From: Perkinsus marinus ATCC 50983 | Lineage: Eukaryota; Perkinsozoa; Perkinsida; Perkinsidae | Reading direction: 5' to 3' | Length of the DNA: 30,819 nucleotides | NCBI RefSeq assembly: GCF_000006405.1 | Contig: NW_003216498.1 | Location: 56,399-87,217, forward strand | Shown: positions 13,990 through 23,410 of the stretch, piece by piece | How positions within the stretch are numbered: position 1 is the stretch's first letter | Layout of the letters: every line of letters starts with the position of its first letter | The notes under the pieces: generated by a model | Database searches by the model: none | What the model was told of the DNA's origin: nothing | What the model saw: the letters and a program-made list of their open reading frames with translations, nothing else | Position numbers and translations under genes: made by a program

Positions 13990-15080
13990 ATGGCCACCAG
14001 CATGCTGTTTAAAGGGGTGACGCCCTTAAGGATGATGTCCAGATGGGCCTTGCCTACTGCTACCGGCTTATATACTAAGACGCCACTATGGCTCAACAGC
14101 AGCAGCAGTAGCAGTAGTAGAATGTTTACTACTACCACTACTCAGCAAAGTAAGGGATAATAACAGTACGTTAACCATGACCATATCCCAGGCCCCCCCA
14201 TGTGGCGCTCCTGGGCCTCCTACCGTCCCGAGCAGCCTCGTATCCAGCCAGCCCTACAGCAGCATTCTAGAGGGATAGCCACGGTTGGGTTGTGGGCTGC
14301 CAGACCGTACTAGGGACCATCACCAACTTGCCATTATTCCTCTCCCTAGGTACGCCGCCTTCGATGCGGCTAGGGCCCTCCTAGACCCCTTATCCCCTGG
14401 TACTACTACTGCCTCTACCCTAGACCCCTACTCCTTGCCCCTTAGGTGTGGCCCTCAGCTACCTCTCCTTGGCAGCCGCCAGCCCTGCCCAGATCGGCCA
14501 AGTCGCCCTGACGATTCCCGCAGTTCTAGGGGCCGGTTACGTGGCCCTTCAGCTCGGTCAGAAGATGAGCAGTGGAGGGGCATTCCAACACAACTACTTC
14601 ATGCTCTTCCTGTAGGGCAGCTTTCTATCGCTAGTGTTTCACTGCTTGTTATCAGGTACCTGGTCATGAGTTTCGCTCCCACGCCCTGTTTCCAGAACCT
14701 TTTCGCGGACCTCCTGTTCGTGGCTACCTGGTTGACGGTGTCGTATTTCGCATTCTCACTATTGCCCGAAATGGTGTTGAAGGACCATGTGTTCACTCTC
14801 TATCTGGTGAGCATCTGTTACTACCAGTGTGTGGGAAAATATGAAAAATTTGGGAAAATTCTTGTTGGTTTTTCAACACTTTTTCTTACGCCCGAATTCA
14901 TATGTAAAGTTTTATAATTAGTGAGGAAACTCTCGAGCTTCGAGGAGCGAGCATTTATTCCTCCAACATTAATAACTGCTAGGAGTATTTTCTCTGTAGG
15001 TGGCCTTCCTTCTGCCCATCTTCCCCCTGGCCTTCTCCTTCATGCCCATCATCAATACTAGATCCTATTTGATGCTATAG
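13990..15080 (+). CDS. Multi-pass membrane protein with mitochondrial-type N-terminus, family unknown
   Basis: Six exons: 13990-14149, 14192-14306, 14350-14399, 14446-14611, 14656-14806, 15000-15080; 240 residues, all junctions in phase. The first about 95 residues are basic, Ser/Thr-rich and almost free of acidic residues, with a run of seven Ser, as in a mitochondrial targeting sequence. Then come three or four hydrophobic segments: ALSYLSLAAASPAQIGQVAL to GAGYVAL, YFMLFLYLVMSFA, ADLLFVATWLTVSYFAFSLL and LYLVAFLLPIFPLAFSF. No known family is recognised. A small inner-membrane complex subunit is one possibility, a carrier is unlikely. Four introns are 42-46 nt. The fifth (14807-14999, 193 nt) is long because it contains a dispersed repeat. 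The in-phase chain and hydrophobic pattern make the gene itself fairly sure; the function is not. Confidence 0.75.
14831..14960 (-). repeat. Dispersed repeat, copy 4 (in membrane-protein intron)
   Basis: Orientation B on the plus strand: GGGAAAATTCTTGTTGGTTT, CGAATTCATATGTAAA, TAATTAGTGAGGAAACTC, GAGCTTCGAGGAGCGAGCAT. It fills most of the 193-nt intron 14807-14999. The A-orientation reading lies on the non-coding strand of this gene. Confidence 0.75.
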
Positions 15081-16610
15081 AGGGATGACGCTTAGTGTGT
15101 ATGAGTCGGTATAGTTTCCTGGGAAGGAACGTTTTTACTTGAGTTATTCCGTCACAAAAGGTATCACCAAGCTCCCCAGGGCTCATGTATAGGCGGTGAC
15201 AGATAATACGAAACTGCGATTTGGCGAGTCTACTCCAGAGCGACCGCGTTCGACAACTCATCGGAAGTTACGTACCGCGAAAAATTCGATGTGATATTCA
15301 AAAGTTGACTTTGGTGGCAGTCCTAGTGATTGCTCCATGCGAAAACACAACAGTCTTGACGATAGGAGGGTCTGTCCTTAGATAGGCCTAATTCGGAAGT
15401 AGTCGAATTGCCGTTCAGTCTGACGAGAACATGTCGGAATACCAAAATTTCTTGGCAATGAGTAACTACTATATACCGAGGCTGTGGTGCTGTTCACGTT
15501 GATTACGATACCACTCCTTCCGTTCATCACCTGAGAGCCGTCCCTGATCTGCCTAGGTTTCGACGGAATGATGGTGACTAAGTTCGTGAGGTGATGTGAA
15601 CAAGGAGTGGTATGCAACTGCTTACTCCATGGTTCCTGGAACAGCGTCAATGAGATCGTTATGTCGGGTAATTTGATTGTTTTCAATGACGGATAAAGAT
15701 CGTCAGAAAGACGAACCACAGCAATTCTCTTTGGGGGTTAGCATTCTAGTAGAGCTATCGAGTGTGGCTGTGGTAGGGACGAATTTGGATCCTCCCGAGA
15801 GGAAAGGGAGTACATTAGCAGAGGTCATTTCGCCCTGTGGACGAAACTCATTGGCATGATAAAAGTAGACGCAATTTAAACACGGCTAAAACCATGTGCA
15901 TCGATGTCGTAGTACTCTCACACGCACACGAATTCGGACTTTCAGCCTGACTGCTAGCGAGGCCTCTGAAGTGGTGGGTTGTGGTGTACTCATGTTGACA
16001 GGGTGAGGGCCCCTGTCAGCGTTTGTGGAACAGACGGTCAATTACGTGTACTTTGTGTAGATTTTAGTATACTTCTACCCCAAATCGTGTGTAAATTCGC
16101 ATAATGTAGTTTTGAAAACTCCCGAGCTGATTTCACAGCAACAGCTGCGCTTCCCTTCAGGAGTGACTCATGAGGTTGCACGGCGTGAAGCGTCATCATG
16201 GAAACTCTAACCCGAAATTCATGTTCGTCTAAGTGCATTCCTTCATTATGAAATTGATTTACTTCTCCGCGAAATCGGTTTCTCTATCCGACTCCCACCG
16301 CGAGTTGATATCTGCTTTCGAAGGGCAAACGATGAAATATGTAACTTGTGTTTTTCATCCATCCTCTTCAAGATCTGCCTTGATTGAAAATACACAAGAA
16401 GGACAAAAGGGTGCCGCCAAAATGAACATTCCTTCAAATCAGTTCAACAGAGGCATTGCTCCCCAACGGTTGTCTTGAAGAAATGGCCACATGCCGAAGA
16501 GATGGAATGTACCAATTTTTCGTTACGCACAGCGGAAAGTACCCATTTACGATTGATGATATTGACTCCGACTTGCTTGGATGAGCCCTTATAAACACAA
16601 CACGCTGAAT
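15081..16610. other. Unresolved region with coding-like fragments on both strands
   Basis: No complete gene could be assembled. On the plus strand, short open stretches look protein-like (about 15213-15382 with a hydrophobic segment LTLVAVLVIA, 15391-15459, 15463-15579, 15677-15859) but do not join with credible introns. On the minus strand, an ATG at 15828 opens 41 codons to 15703, and more open stretches follow. The region could hold a multi-exon gene that I cannot phase, or a decayed one. A repeat copy lies at about 16063-16139. From 16140 to 16610 I see nothing I can support; part of it is the 3' flank of the MED4-like gene. Confidence 0.3.
16063..16139 (-). repeat. Dispersed repeat, copy 5 (partial)
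   Basis: Only the middle and left blocks are present, in orientation B: ACTTCTACCCCAAATCGTGT, GTAAATTCGCATAATGTAGT and AAACTCCCGAGCTGA. The AGAAACC and GACCATGTG blocks are missing or too diverged. Confidence 0.6.
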
Positions 16611-17607
16611 TCAATCAAACTCTCCCGCATACTCCTCATCATCATCGTCATCATCCGAGGCTGCTGCTACTGGCGGCCGAGGCGGCGGCGAAATCTTCTC
16701 CTCAGTCTTGCCTCCATCAGTCGGCTCTTGTTGCTCTACAGTGAGGTCATCGACGGCCGATGCAGAGGAGGAGGAGTCCGTGAGCTCATCCTCGGACGAG
16801 TCGTCGCCCTCACTATCACTGCCAGATTCAGAAGATGATGATGACGAGGACGACAAGTCAGCAGCAGCAGCGGCTGCTGCAGCAGCCATCCTTGATGCCT
16901 GACGACAGTGTGAAGTTTCCTCATATGAGCTCGAGAGTTCAATTGTACACAAACAGTCAGAAATTCCCAGAATGTCCTTTCAATTTTCATATCGCCTGAC
17001 GAAGCCATCATTCAAGACTCTCATCACCTGTAGTAGTGCAGAAGGTCCCGAGAGGGGCTGCTGGGCTGCAGGAGCACTCGCCTTCTCCTCCTCAAGGGTC
17101 GACACCCTAGGGTTGGCAGGGGGCCTGACAGCCATCACTAACCTCTTGGCGAAGACGCATTAGCGGCTACTTCGCAACAATATCGCCCTTTTTGACCAAC
17201 TGCTGCTGCTGCTGCTGTTGTTGTTGTTGCTGTATAGTATGCATAAACAGACTACTAGTCCTGAACTCGTCGAGGGTTGGGAAAGGAACATGGCTCCTCA
17301 CTGGCAGCGCCTCCTGCGGACCGGCGTCGACAGTGAAAGTCATATAAGGTGGGGGTATCGTCGTTGGAGTCAACTTGCGAGCCTCTATCAGCAACTCGTT
17401 CATCCCAACTGATGACCGACAGAGTAGAACCCTTGTGAAATGGAATAACTTCTTCCCACCTCTCGATGGCTTCCCACCGCCCCCCTGCACCTTCAGTCGT
17501 TTGCGAGCCCTCACCAGTTGGGCTTCTACGTCCTCTCTCACGGACAGCAGCCGAGCCAACTCCTTCCCCTTGTCCTTCGCCACTGTCGTCATCGTCGTCG
17601 TGGCCAT
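16611..17607 (-). CDS. MED4: Mediator subunit 4-like protein
   Basis: Three exons: 17171-17607, 17028-17124, 16611-16898; 273 residues, in phase. MED4 is a Middle-module subunit of the Mediator complex that links transcription factors to RNA polymerase II in the nucleus. Seen here: a charged N-terminal helix (KGKELARLLSVREDVEAQLV), then MNELLIEARKLTPTTIPPP followed by VPFPTLDEFRTSSLF. That is the MED4 arrangement of a LI-x-A-R/H-K/R-I segment, a Pro-rich stretch and a PFPT/PYP-E-E motif. Next are a run of about 12 Gln (17203-17238 region), a short Pro/Ala linker, and a Ser/Asp/Glu-rich acidic tail ending DDDDDDEEYAGEFD, as in other MED4 C-termini. The 129-nt intron 16899-17027 contains a diverged repeat copy. 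The family call rests on motif resemblance only; a generic acidic nuclear protein is the alternative. The start is the first ATG in frame. Confidence 0.6.
16922..16993 (+). repeat. Dispersed repeat, copy 6 (diverged, in MED4-like intron)
   Basis: Orientation A with an internal deletion: GAGCTCGAGAGTT, GTACACAAACAGTCAGAAAT, CCCAGAATGTCC and AATTTTCATAT. Its orientation relative to its host gene is opposite to copies 1 and 11. Confidence 0.5.
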
Positions 17608-17801
17608 CACACTACCATCACCATCATGAGCTCACTATGAACGCAACATGGCCCCAACACGACAAGTGGAAGGATCAACCAACAGCACGACTGCACTTGT
17701 GAGAGTAGAGCAGTCCCAGCCATACACCAGCATGAGGGCTATGCCTAGTGAGCATCCAACAACGACAAGCAACACAGATTATTCTCAGAACTTGGCAACT
17801 G
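17608..17801. other. Short intergenic stretch upstream of the MED4-like gene
   Basis: No gene, repeat copy or structured element is seen here. It contains the 5' flank of the MED4-like gene and, if the frame at 17802-18143 is real, the 3' flank of that one. Confidence 0.4.
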
Positions 17802-18637
17802 TCAATATTTCGTTCTAAGGTGGTCATCACCAACCAAGACAATACCGAGGGAGGAAGGAGGGAGTAGGACTACTCCCAAGTAGGGAGTGCCATGACACTG
17901 CATAAAATACAAAACCACAAGTGCCACGTAGTAGACCCCACAGCGGCAAAGCGCCGCCAGGAGGGCCGTAGCTTCGATGCATAGCTTATCTACTCCGACG
18001 GCTGGGGTGACCCGTGTGAGAAAATTTGCACATGCTTGACGACGTGTGGTTGTGACATTATAAAAAAATTTCAGGAAATTTCTGGGAAATTTTGCGTCTT
18101 TTTGTTCGTACGACCGCGGGTAGAAGTGTATAGAAATTAACAAGAATTTGCCAAAATATCCTCAGAGTTGTGCGGTATCACCATTCATCTTCCGTTTTCG
18201 CAGAATGAATAGGAGCCATGTATTAACACAGATCAGAATTCGATTGAGTCGGGAAAGTCTTCCTGTATCTACACCTGCAAGTGACCCCTACCAGATGCGC
18301 GCTGTGCGCAACATCGCCCAGAATTCCCACAAAGACGTAGTTGACCATGTGCATGTTTTTCCACACTGGGGGGGACCACCCAAAGTAGTTGCCAAGCTGC
18401 AGCTCGATCGTATGCATTTTCACAAGAGTAAAACCAGCGGCTCCTATAGGAGGGTCCATCCAGGTTGGCCCTATCGTGCCTGTGACCTCGCAGTAGTTGA
18501 TAAAGGAGCTTCTGATGATACCAGCATCAAGACTACTGCTAACGCTACGGTAACGACGACATCGTCTGCGTACAATCATGATTATTACTAGGCCCGTCTT
18601 CACAGAGATCCCACTCGTACCATAACGCGGCATCCGA
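17802..18637 (-). CDS. Possible membrane-protein gene, exon structure not resolved
   Basis: Two minus-strand open frames look protein-like. The upstream one (18223-18633) contains SSFINYCEVTGTIGPTWMDP, KMHTIELQLGNYFGW and MVNYVFVGILGDVAHSAHLV. The downstream one (17802-18143) has a clear hydrophobic segment, LLAALCRCGVYYVALVVLYF, and ends at a TGA. I could not find a splice pair that joins them in phase. A repeat copy in B orientation (18016-18096) lies between them, and part of the upstream frame (18319-18363) is itself repeat sequence. The HSAH-L spacing faintly recalls the last catalytic helix of rhomboid proteins, but the GxSG motif is not seen, so I do not assign that family. It may be a real gene with an exonised repeat, or chance. 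Confidence 0.3.
18016..18096 (-). repeat. Dispersed repeat, copy 7 (partial, arm of an inverted pair)
   Basis: Orientation B: GAGAAAATTTGCACATG, the GACGACGTGT region, and AAATTTCAGGAAATTTCTG. It stops about 15 bases before copy 8, which is in the opposite orientation. Confidence 0.5.
18111..18183 (+). repeat. Dispersed repeat, copy 8 (partial, arm of an inverted pair)
   Basis: Orientation A from the middle block on: CCGCGGGTAGAAGTGTATAG, AAATTAACAAGAATTTG, AAAATATCCTCAGAG and GGTATCACC. With copy 7 it forms an inverted arrangement. Confidence 0.6.
18319..18363 (+). repeat. Dispersed repeat, copy 9 (right end only)
   Basis: CAGAATTCCCACAAAG followed by GTAGTTGACCATGTGCATG, the same end block as in copies 1 and 10. 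The minus-strand reading frame 18223-18633 runs straight through it. Confidence 0.6.
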
Positions 18638-18862
18638 GTAACTCACCAGCGTTGGAGGCATATAAGATCTGTTCTTCAGCTGAGCTCAGACCTCTCCTCG
18701 GCGTATTATGAAGATGAGGAGAAGTCTACAGAAACCAATAAGCATTTCCTAGTAGTTGACCATGTGCATTCTCCCCCAACACAATATCGAGTTACTACGG
18801 AAAATATGGTAATAATACACTGCACGTATAAGCGGGAAAATATAGATAGACATTCACGTTGA
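18638..18862. other. Intergenic stretch containing a repeat copy
   Basis: This is the 3' flank of the TBL1-type gene. It holds an internally shortened copy of the dispersed repeat (18671-18770). Nothing else is evident. Confidence 0.6.
18671..18770 (+). repeat. Dispersed repeat, copy 10 (internally shortened)
   Basis: Orientation A: TTCTTCAGCTGAGCTCAGAC, then AGAAGTCTACAGAAACCAAT, CATTTCCTAGTAGTTGACC and ATGTGCAT. The CTAATTATAAGAGTTTACAT block is replaced by unrelated sequence. Confidence 0.7.
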
Positions 18863-21800
18863 CTACTGTTGTTTTACACTAGTCATAAACCTTCTACTCG
18901 CTTCCTTCACCACCGGTTTAACATCAAATATAAGCGGCGTCTCGTTGCCACCAGCACTAGCTGCAAGGTAGTTGCAGGTGGGGCACCATGCTATGTACCC
19001 TGGGGCGTTCTCATCATCACATCGCAAGTCGAAAGCCGATACGACCCTTCCTTCACTCCAGATGACACATTTCTTCCCCAACATCATCGTAACAAGAAGT
19101 GGAGGAGCAACAACATCTCCTCCCTCGCCCTCCTGCCCCAAATAGAGCTCACGTTGCCACTCTATTGCCGTGATGGTGTCAATACAGGGAAGTCGATGAA
19201 GCACCGACTGATTGAGCACATCCCATACAACCACTACCCCTCCCTCGTAAGCCGCACACAGGACATCCCCATCACTACCAGGCATCCATCTTATCATCTC
19301 CTGGGCTTGCAGAGGAGGCGTCTCCCCCTTCGAATTGATCCTCAACACTACAGGCTTATTAGGCCGTCGGGCCGTCGGGTCCATCCATACCGTAACATAG
19401 GCATCTGTCGGCTCACTGTCGGTGATAGCAGCAAGCCTCTTGGAGCCAGAGTCATCGAATGAGCATTCTAATATGAACCTATTGCTACTGCTGCTGCTGC
19501 CGCCCTCCACCTCCTCCCCTTCCCCCACCAGGAAAAGCTTCTTCTGAGCGTTATCACGAGTATCAACCAGCAGTGTATACGGCGAGAGAGTTCCCAAGGC
19601 GAGATAAGTAGAGCCCAACCAAGCCATCGAAAAGGAAGAAGTGTCCTCGACAGTCCATATCAGTTCAGGGGACTCCCCCGGACGACTGCAATCCACCTGC
19701 CAGATGAGCACGCTCTCATCCATGCTCGCAGCAAGGTAGGTTGAAGTGGCCGCGATGGTGCCTCCCACTTCCGGCAGGTCTCCTGTAATAGGACTGCCTC
19801 CCACTTCCGGCAAATCTCCAGCACTCTCAGTGCCACAAAATTCAACAGCGTGAAACCCCCCTCCCTCACCCTCACCCTCCTCCTTCTCCTCTCCTTCCTG
19901 AGAGTACTTCAGCTCTGCCCTGCCAGCAATCACAAAGCCCTTCTGCGTTCGCTCTACCCAACGAAGCCTTATATTCCTACTACTCTCGCCACTCACGGCC
20001 AACACCGAATACTCCCCCTTGGTCGCCGACCACGATAAGTATGCTTGTTGCTGACCAGCTGCTCCCATCGAGTCGTCTCCTTCCTGTTGCTGTAACAATA
20101 GGTTTATCGACGTAGCACTAGCATCCACCAAAAGATACCCCATAAGACCATCCGCATCATCGCACTCCGAAGATTTGTTCCATTCTCTCTGCTCACTACT
20201 ATCATCCCCTCCCATAGGCGACCAGAACAGAGCCACTTGTCCATCACCATTGACAGTAGCAAGTAGACCATCAAATACAGGAGACCACTGCATCGCCGCT
20301 ACAGGAGAGAGGCAATGCAGAGAAGATCGATCACGACTCGGGTCCGCGAGTTGGTACCTACCCCACCGAGCATCATACACTCTATACGAACCCCCTCCCC
20401 AGTACACTAGCGGCATCACTATCGCTTCCTCCTTCCCGTCGTGACGGTCATCACCCTTCGTCTCAGCAGCCTCCTCTGTAGCTCCAAGAGCAGTTCCCTC
20501 TTCCTCCTCAGTCTTCATCTCAGCATCCTCCTCCTCTCCCTCCCCATCACCCTCCCCAGCTTCTGCTGCTGCCAAGGGTCCAGCTGTAACCAAGCGTCCC
20601 CTTTTCCGCATCTTCGGTGGTCTACTGCTGGAGCCTTCCGCCGGGCTCCCCTCCTCTCCCTTCTGGAGACATTCTACTACGCCCAACACTACCACACATC
20701 GGGCTACTTACCTCCCCCTCCTCCTCCTGAGCTTTCACTTCACTTGCAGTGTCCTTCACATTCCCTGTGCTTTGCGCCGACGCGCTACTCTGACTTCCGT
20801 CGGTCTCCTGAAAACAGTGTTAGGAAATATGCCCATCGGCAACTACACGTGTTGGTGAGAATATAAAAATTCTGAGGCAATTCTCGTTGGTTTTTGTACA
20901 CTTCTACCCGAAGTCGCTTATCCGAGGAAATGAACAAATATCTCAACACTGACTGGAAGCCTCCTACTACTACTACCTCGCCCTTCCTCCTCTCCTGCTC
21001 CTTCTGCATACGTCTCCTCCTACGCCTCCTCTTGCTACGGGGACTGCTGGTCATACTACTCCCTTCATGAGTTCCCGAATCCTCCCCATCTTCCTCTTCC
21101 TCCTCCTCATCCCTCTTCCCCACACTACTGCGACTACCCTTGGAGTGTCTTCGCTTGCTATCATCATTGTAGTCCTCCAGACTGGTATCGTCTGTGAAAG
21201 CCTCTCCAGCCGCAGAATTACGCCGACTACCACCACGGCTGCCTGGAGGAATACAACAATGACGGTTTACGTATATACAACTTCCGTCAAGTCATCATAA
21301 AATGGACAGAAGGCACTAAGAAAGTAGTAGCCACCCCTGCTACAATGTCAGCATATACGGAGACTATCGTCACGATGCACTCACTTCTCTTGGTCGATCT
21401 GTTATTAAACTCCTCCTCTTCTTCTTCCTCCTCATCCTCCTCCTCGGACACTGTTGCTGTCGGCACTAAGTGCCTGCCACCAGCAACAACAACATGCTAC
21501 TATTCGCAACAACCAACACTCTCTCCCTACTCATGCGGCCTTAGTAAACTGAAGGAGCCTTCACATCTAATCTGCTCGCCGTTCTAACACACCACCTCAT
21601 CAACAAAATTACTATTACTGCGCCTCTACCTTTCCACAATGGCTTTGAATATACAGATATATGAGAGCCTTCTGTAGGAGCGACACCAGAGCTCCTGGGG
21701 GAATCTGGGTAGTTGCGAAAGCGCTGGTTTGGGGCACCCTGGACTCAGCCTCGAATGTGAACGCCGAGTGACGGAATCCTAACAAGGTCGACCACAGGTG

Positions 21801-22035
21801 ATCACCAATTCCATTTTTCTATTCCCGTATTCTCACCAGCCTCCATAAGATATCTGTACACGAGTAGATTCACTTCATCAGCCGATATTGATAATTTGAT
21901 ATGTGAGTGTAGCTGCTCGACGGCACCTCCACCACCGGACGGATCGGTTGTATTACTGACGCCCTCAGGCGACGATGACATATCTAGAGCTTCTACTGAG
22001 GTTCTCACGAGCGGCTGCTTTTGCCAATCGATCAT
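18863..22035 (-). CDS. TBL1/SIF2-type LisH and WD40-repeat protein
   Basis: Seven exons: 21837-22035, 21630-21778, 21531-21583, 21385-21473, 20977-21242, 20712-20807, 18863-20662; 883 residues, every phase consistent. The N-terminal LisH motif (about 47-80) reads SISADEVNLLVYRYLMEAG then FRHSAFTFEAES across an intron, followed by PPGALVSLLQKALIY. That order matches transducin beta-like 1, a subunit of nuclear receptor corepressor/HDAC3 and of yeast Set3 complexes. A low-complexity insert follows (about 130-370): acidic runs, RRRRRRR, and a second basic patch KMRKRGR, likely nuclear signals. WD40 repeats start near 370, with strands ending VALFW, VLIWQV, VVVWDV, CVIWSE and LIFDVK. Animal TBL1 is about 515-575 residues, so the insert accounts for most of the excess. 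Intron 20808-20976 holds a repeat copy. A 36-nt tandem duplication lies in the WD40 part. Corepressor function is inferred from the family. Confidence 0.8.
19761..19819 (-). repeat. 36-nt tandem duplication in the TBL1-type WD40 region
   Basis: The 23-base stretches 19761-19783 and 19797-19819 differ at two positions and are offset by exactly 36 bases, so 12 codons are duplicated in frame. The protein reads GDLPEVGG twice, separated by SPIT. It falls in a loop between WD40 strands. Confidence 0.85.
20823..20920 (-). repeat. Dispersed repeat, copy 11 (in TBL1-type intron)
   Basis: Orientation B on the plus strand: GAAATATGCCCATCGGCAAC, AATTCTGAGGCAATTCTCG, TTGGTTTTTGTACACTTCTA and CCCGAAGTCG. 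It occupies most of the 169-nt intron 20808-20976. The left end with the GAGCTC block is absent. Confidence 0.7.
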
Positions 22036-22437
22036 CAGGGCGCGCGCGACTATTTCGACTAACTACCACTATCGCCATACCGCGGGATGGGCTGGGTAGT
22101 AGCGATTAAGAGCAGCTCTCGTTGAGATTAGCGAACTAATAGGCATCACATTGTTACTCGCCTCAGTAGGTCACCTACTGTGGAGGGGTCCCCATCGGCT
22201 CTTTCATCTCAGCCAACGTACACGACTAAAGTGAACAAAACCTACTGCCATAACGCGAGCTGGACCCGTCCCCTCATTGGCAATCGTCTCCATGCATATC
22301 TTTACACGCATGCACATACATCAGCAGAGCATTGGAGAACTCAAGTCAGACAACGATTGTAGACACAAAGAATGACACTTAACATGCGGAAGTATAATGC
22401 AACCATTACCACGCCATACCCTCCTCGTCATCATCAG
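22036..22437. other. Intergenic region, tandem genes
   Basis: About 400 bases between the stop of the acidic protein and the start of the TBL1-type gene, both on the minus strand. It should contain the TBL1 promoter or trans-splice site. A 60-codon plus frame at 22180-22362 has no recognisable feature. No repeat copy is seen. Confidence 0.5.
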
Positions 22438-23272
22438 CTAAGCGCTGGCCATCCCTGATGATGACGCCACCGACAAGTCATATCTCGCTACTTCAACCTA
22501 CACAAAAATTACTACCACATAAAAGGACGCCTCTCCTCACCTTAGCATCGAAGTCTACATGAGCTTCCCCATCCGCTGCAGCCTTCTCCAGAGATCTCCT
22601 ATGAGCCATTTCGCGTTCCCTCAGTTCATGTTCAGCTTTCGACTCGATCGAGCACAACTCCAGTGATGACCGCCGACGCCCAGAGTCTCCTTGAGAGCTC
22701 CTCTTCCTCTACGCCAACAAATAACGACGATCATCTTAGCCACTTTCCCTACCTGCTCCCCTGATGGTGGTACCAACTCCTCTTCAGCCTGCTCCGAATC
22801 GCTTGATTCCTCCTCCTCATCATCATCGTCATCCTCCCCCTCAGCAGTGATCTCCTCAACCTTCTCTATTGACCCCTCTTCATAAGGAATCTCCGTAATT
22901 TTGTTCTCATCCAAGGCAAACTGTATCGAGGGCCGACGGGAGTGTCTGCTTTCACCACATCTAGTTCACCCATGCTTCGAAACCCACCTCTCAGCAATGT
23001 CGTGCAGGAGACTTTCCCGACGACTGTCACAACCTGCACGACTCAACCGTCGGAATCTCGGGTCGTACAGAGGGACTTCCTCATCCTCGTCCTCGTCACC
23101 CTGAGACCATTCTATGCACTTCTCGTTATAACTACAGTATTACTTCAGCCCGGAGAATAATATCCTCATCCACCTGAAAGACTCCCCGAGTGAGATCTAG
23201 TCATATTCCATAGAGACCTACTCTATCCTTCTCTACTCGATCGTTCATCGGAGTACCTTTGTTGTTGGACAT
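22438..23272 (-). CDS. Small acidic charged protein, function unknown
   Basis: Six exons: 23237-23272, 23144-23173, 22988-23100, 22753-22945, 22541-22708, 22438-22497; 199 residues, all phases consistent although the first two exons are only 36 and 30 nt. Seen: an acidic N-terminus, VPLYDPRFRRLSRAG, a basic-hydrophobic patch SRRPSIQFALDENKITEIPY, a run of Asp/Glu/Ser (about 95-115), a Ser/Arg patch RKRSSQGDSGRRRSSLE, and a charged helix of about 25 residues (EHELREREMAHRRSLEKAAA). The mix of an RxSIxF-like docking patch and a charged helix recalls phosphatase-1 inhibitor proteins, but I cannot show homology, so no name is given. Introns are 42-63 nt. It lies 138 bases downstream of the glutamyl-tRNA synthetase stop on the same strand. 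No membrane or signal segment is seen. Confidence 0.6.
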
Positions 23273-23410
23273 TGAGCCGACGACTGATGCCCCACAACCC
23301 ATACAAAAGCCTACTCCACGCCTTACCCCCCCCCCCACTGTAACAACATACACTCTCACTTGCTGGGAGAAACTTCTACTTTGCACGGCGACCAACCGCC
23401 TCTAACACTC
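23273..23410. repeat. Short tandem-gene spacer with an 11-base C run
   Basis: A homopolymer of 11 C (23326-23336) lies in the 138-base gap between the tRNA synthetase stop and the next start codon. Either it is in the 5' leader of the acidic-protein gene or in the 3' region of the synthetase. Confidence 0.8.

Noticed and set aside
15188-15385. Two possible 16-nt introns on the plus strand
   Set aside because: Such lengths are known only from a few lineages, and no other gene here needs them; the surrounding gene is not established.
16708-16902. Acidic and Ser-rich plus frames opposite the MED4-like tail
   Set aside because: They are the complement of Asp/Ser codon runs on the minus strand; the minus frame connects in phase to the upstream exons.
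18863-20662. Assignment of the WD40 gene to translation factor eIF2A
   Set aside because: The open frame alone looked compatible, but the upstream exons add a LisH-type motif and a TBL1-like segment, which eIF2A lacks.
22180-22362. 60-codon plus frame between the TBL1-type and acidic-protein genes
   Set aside because: There is no hydrophobic, targeting or motif feature, and it overlaps the expected promoter of the TBL1-type gene.
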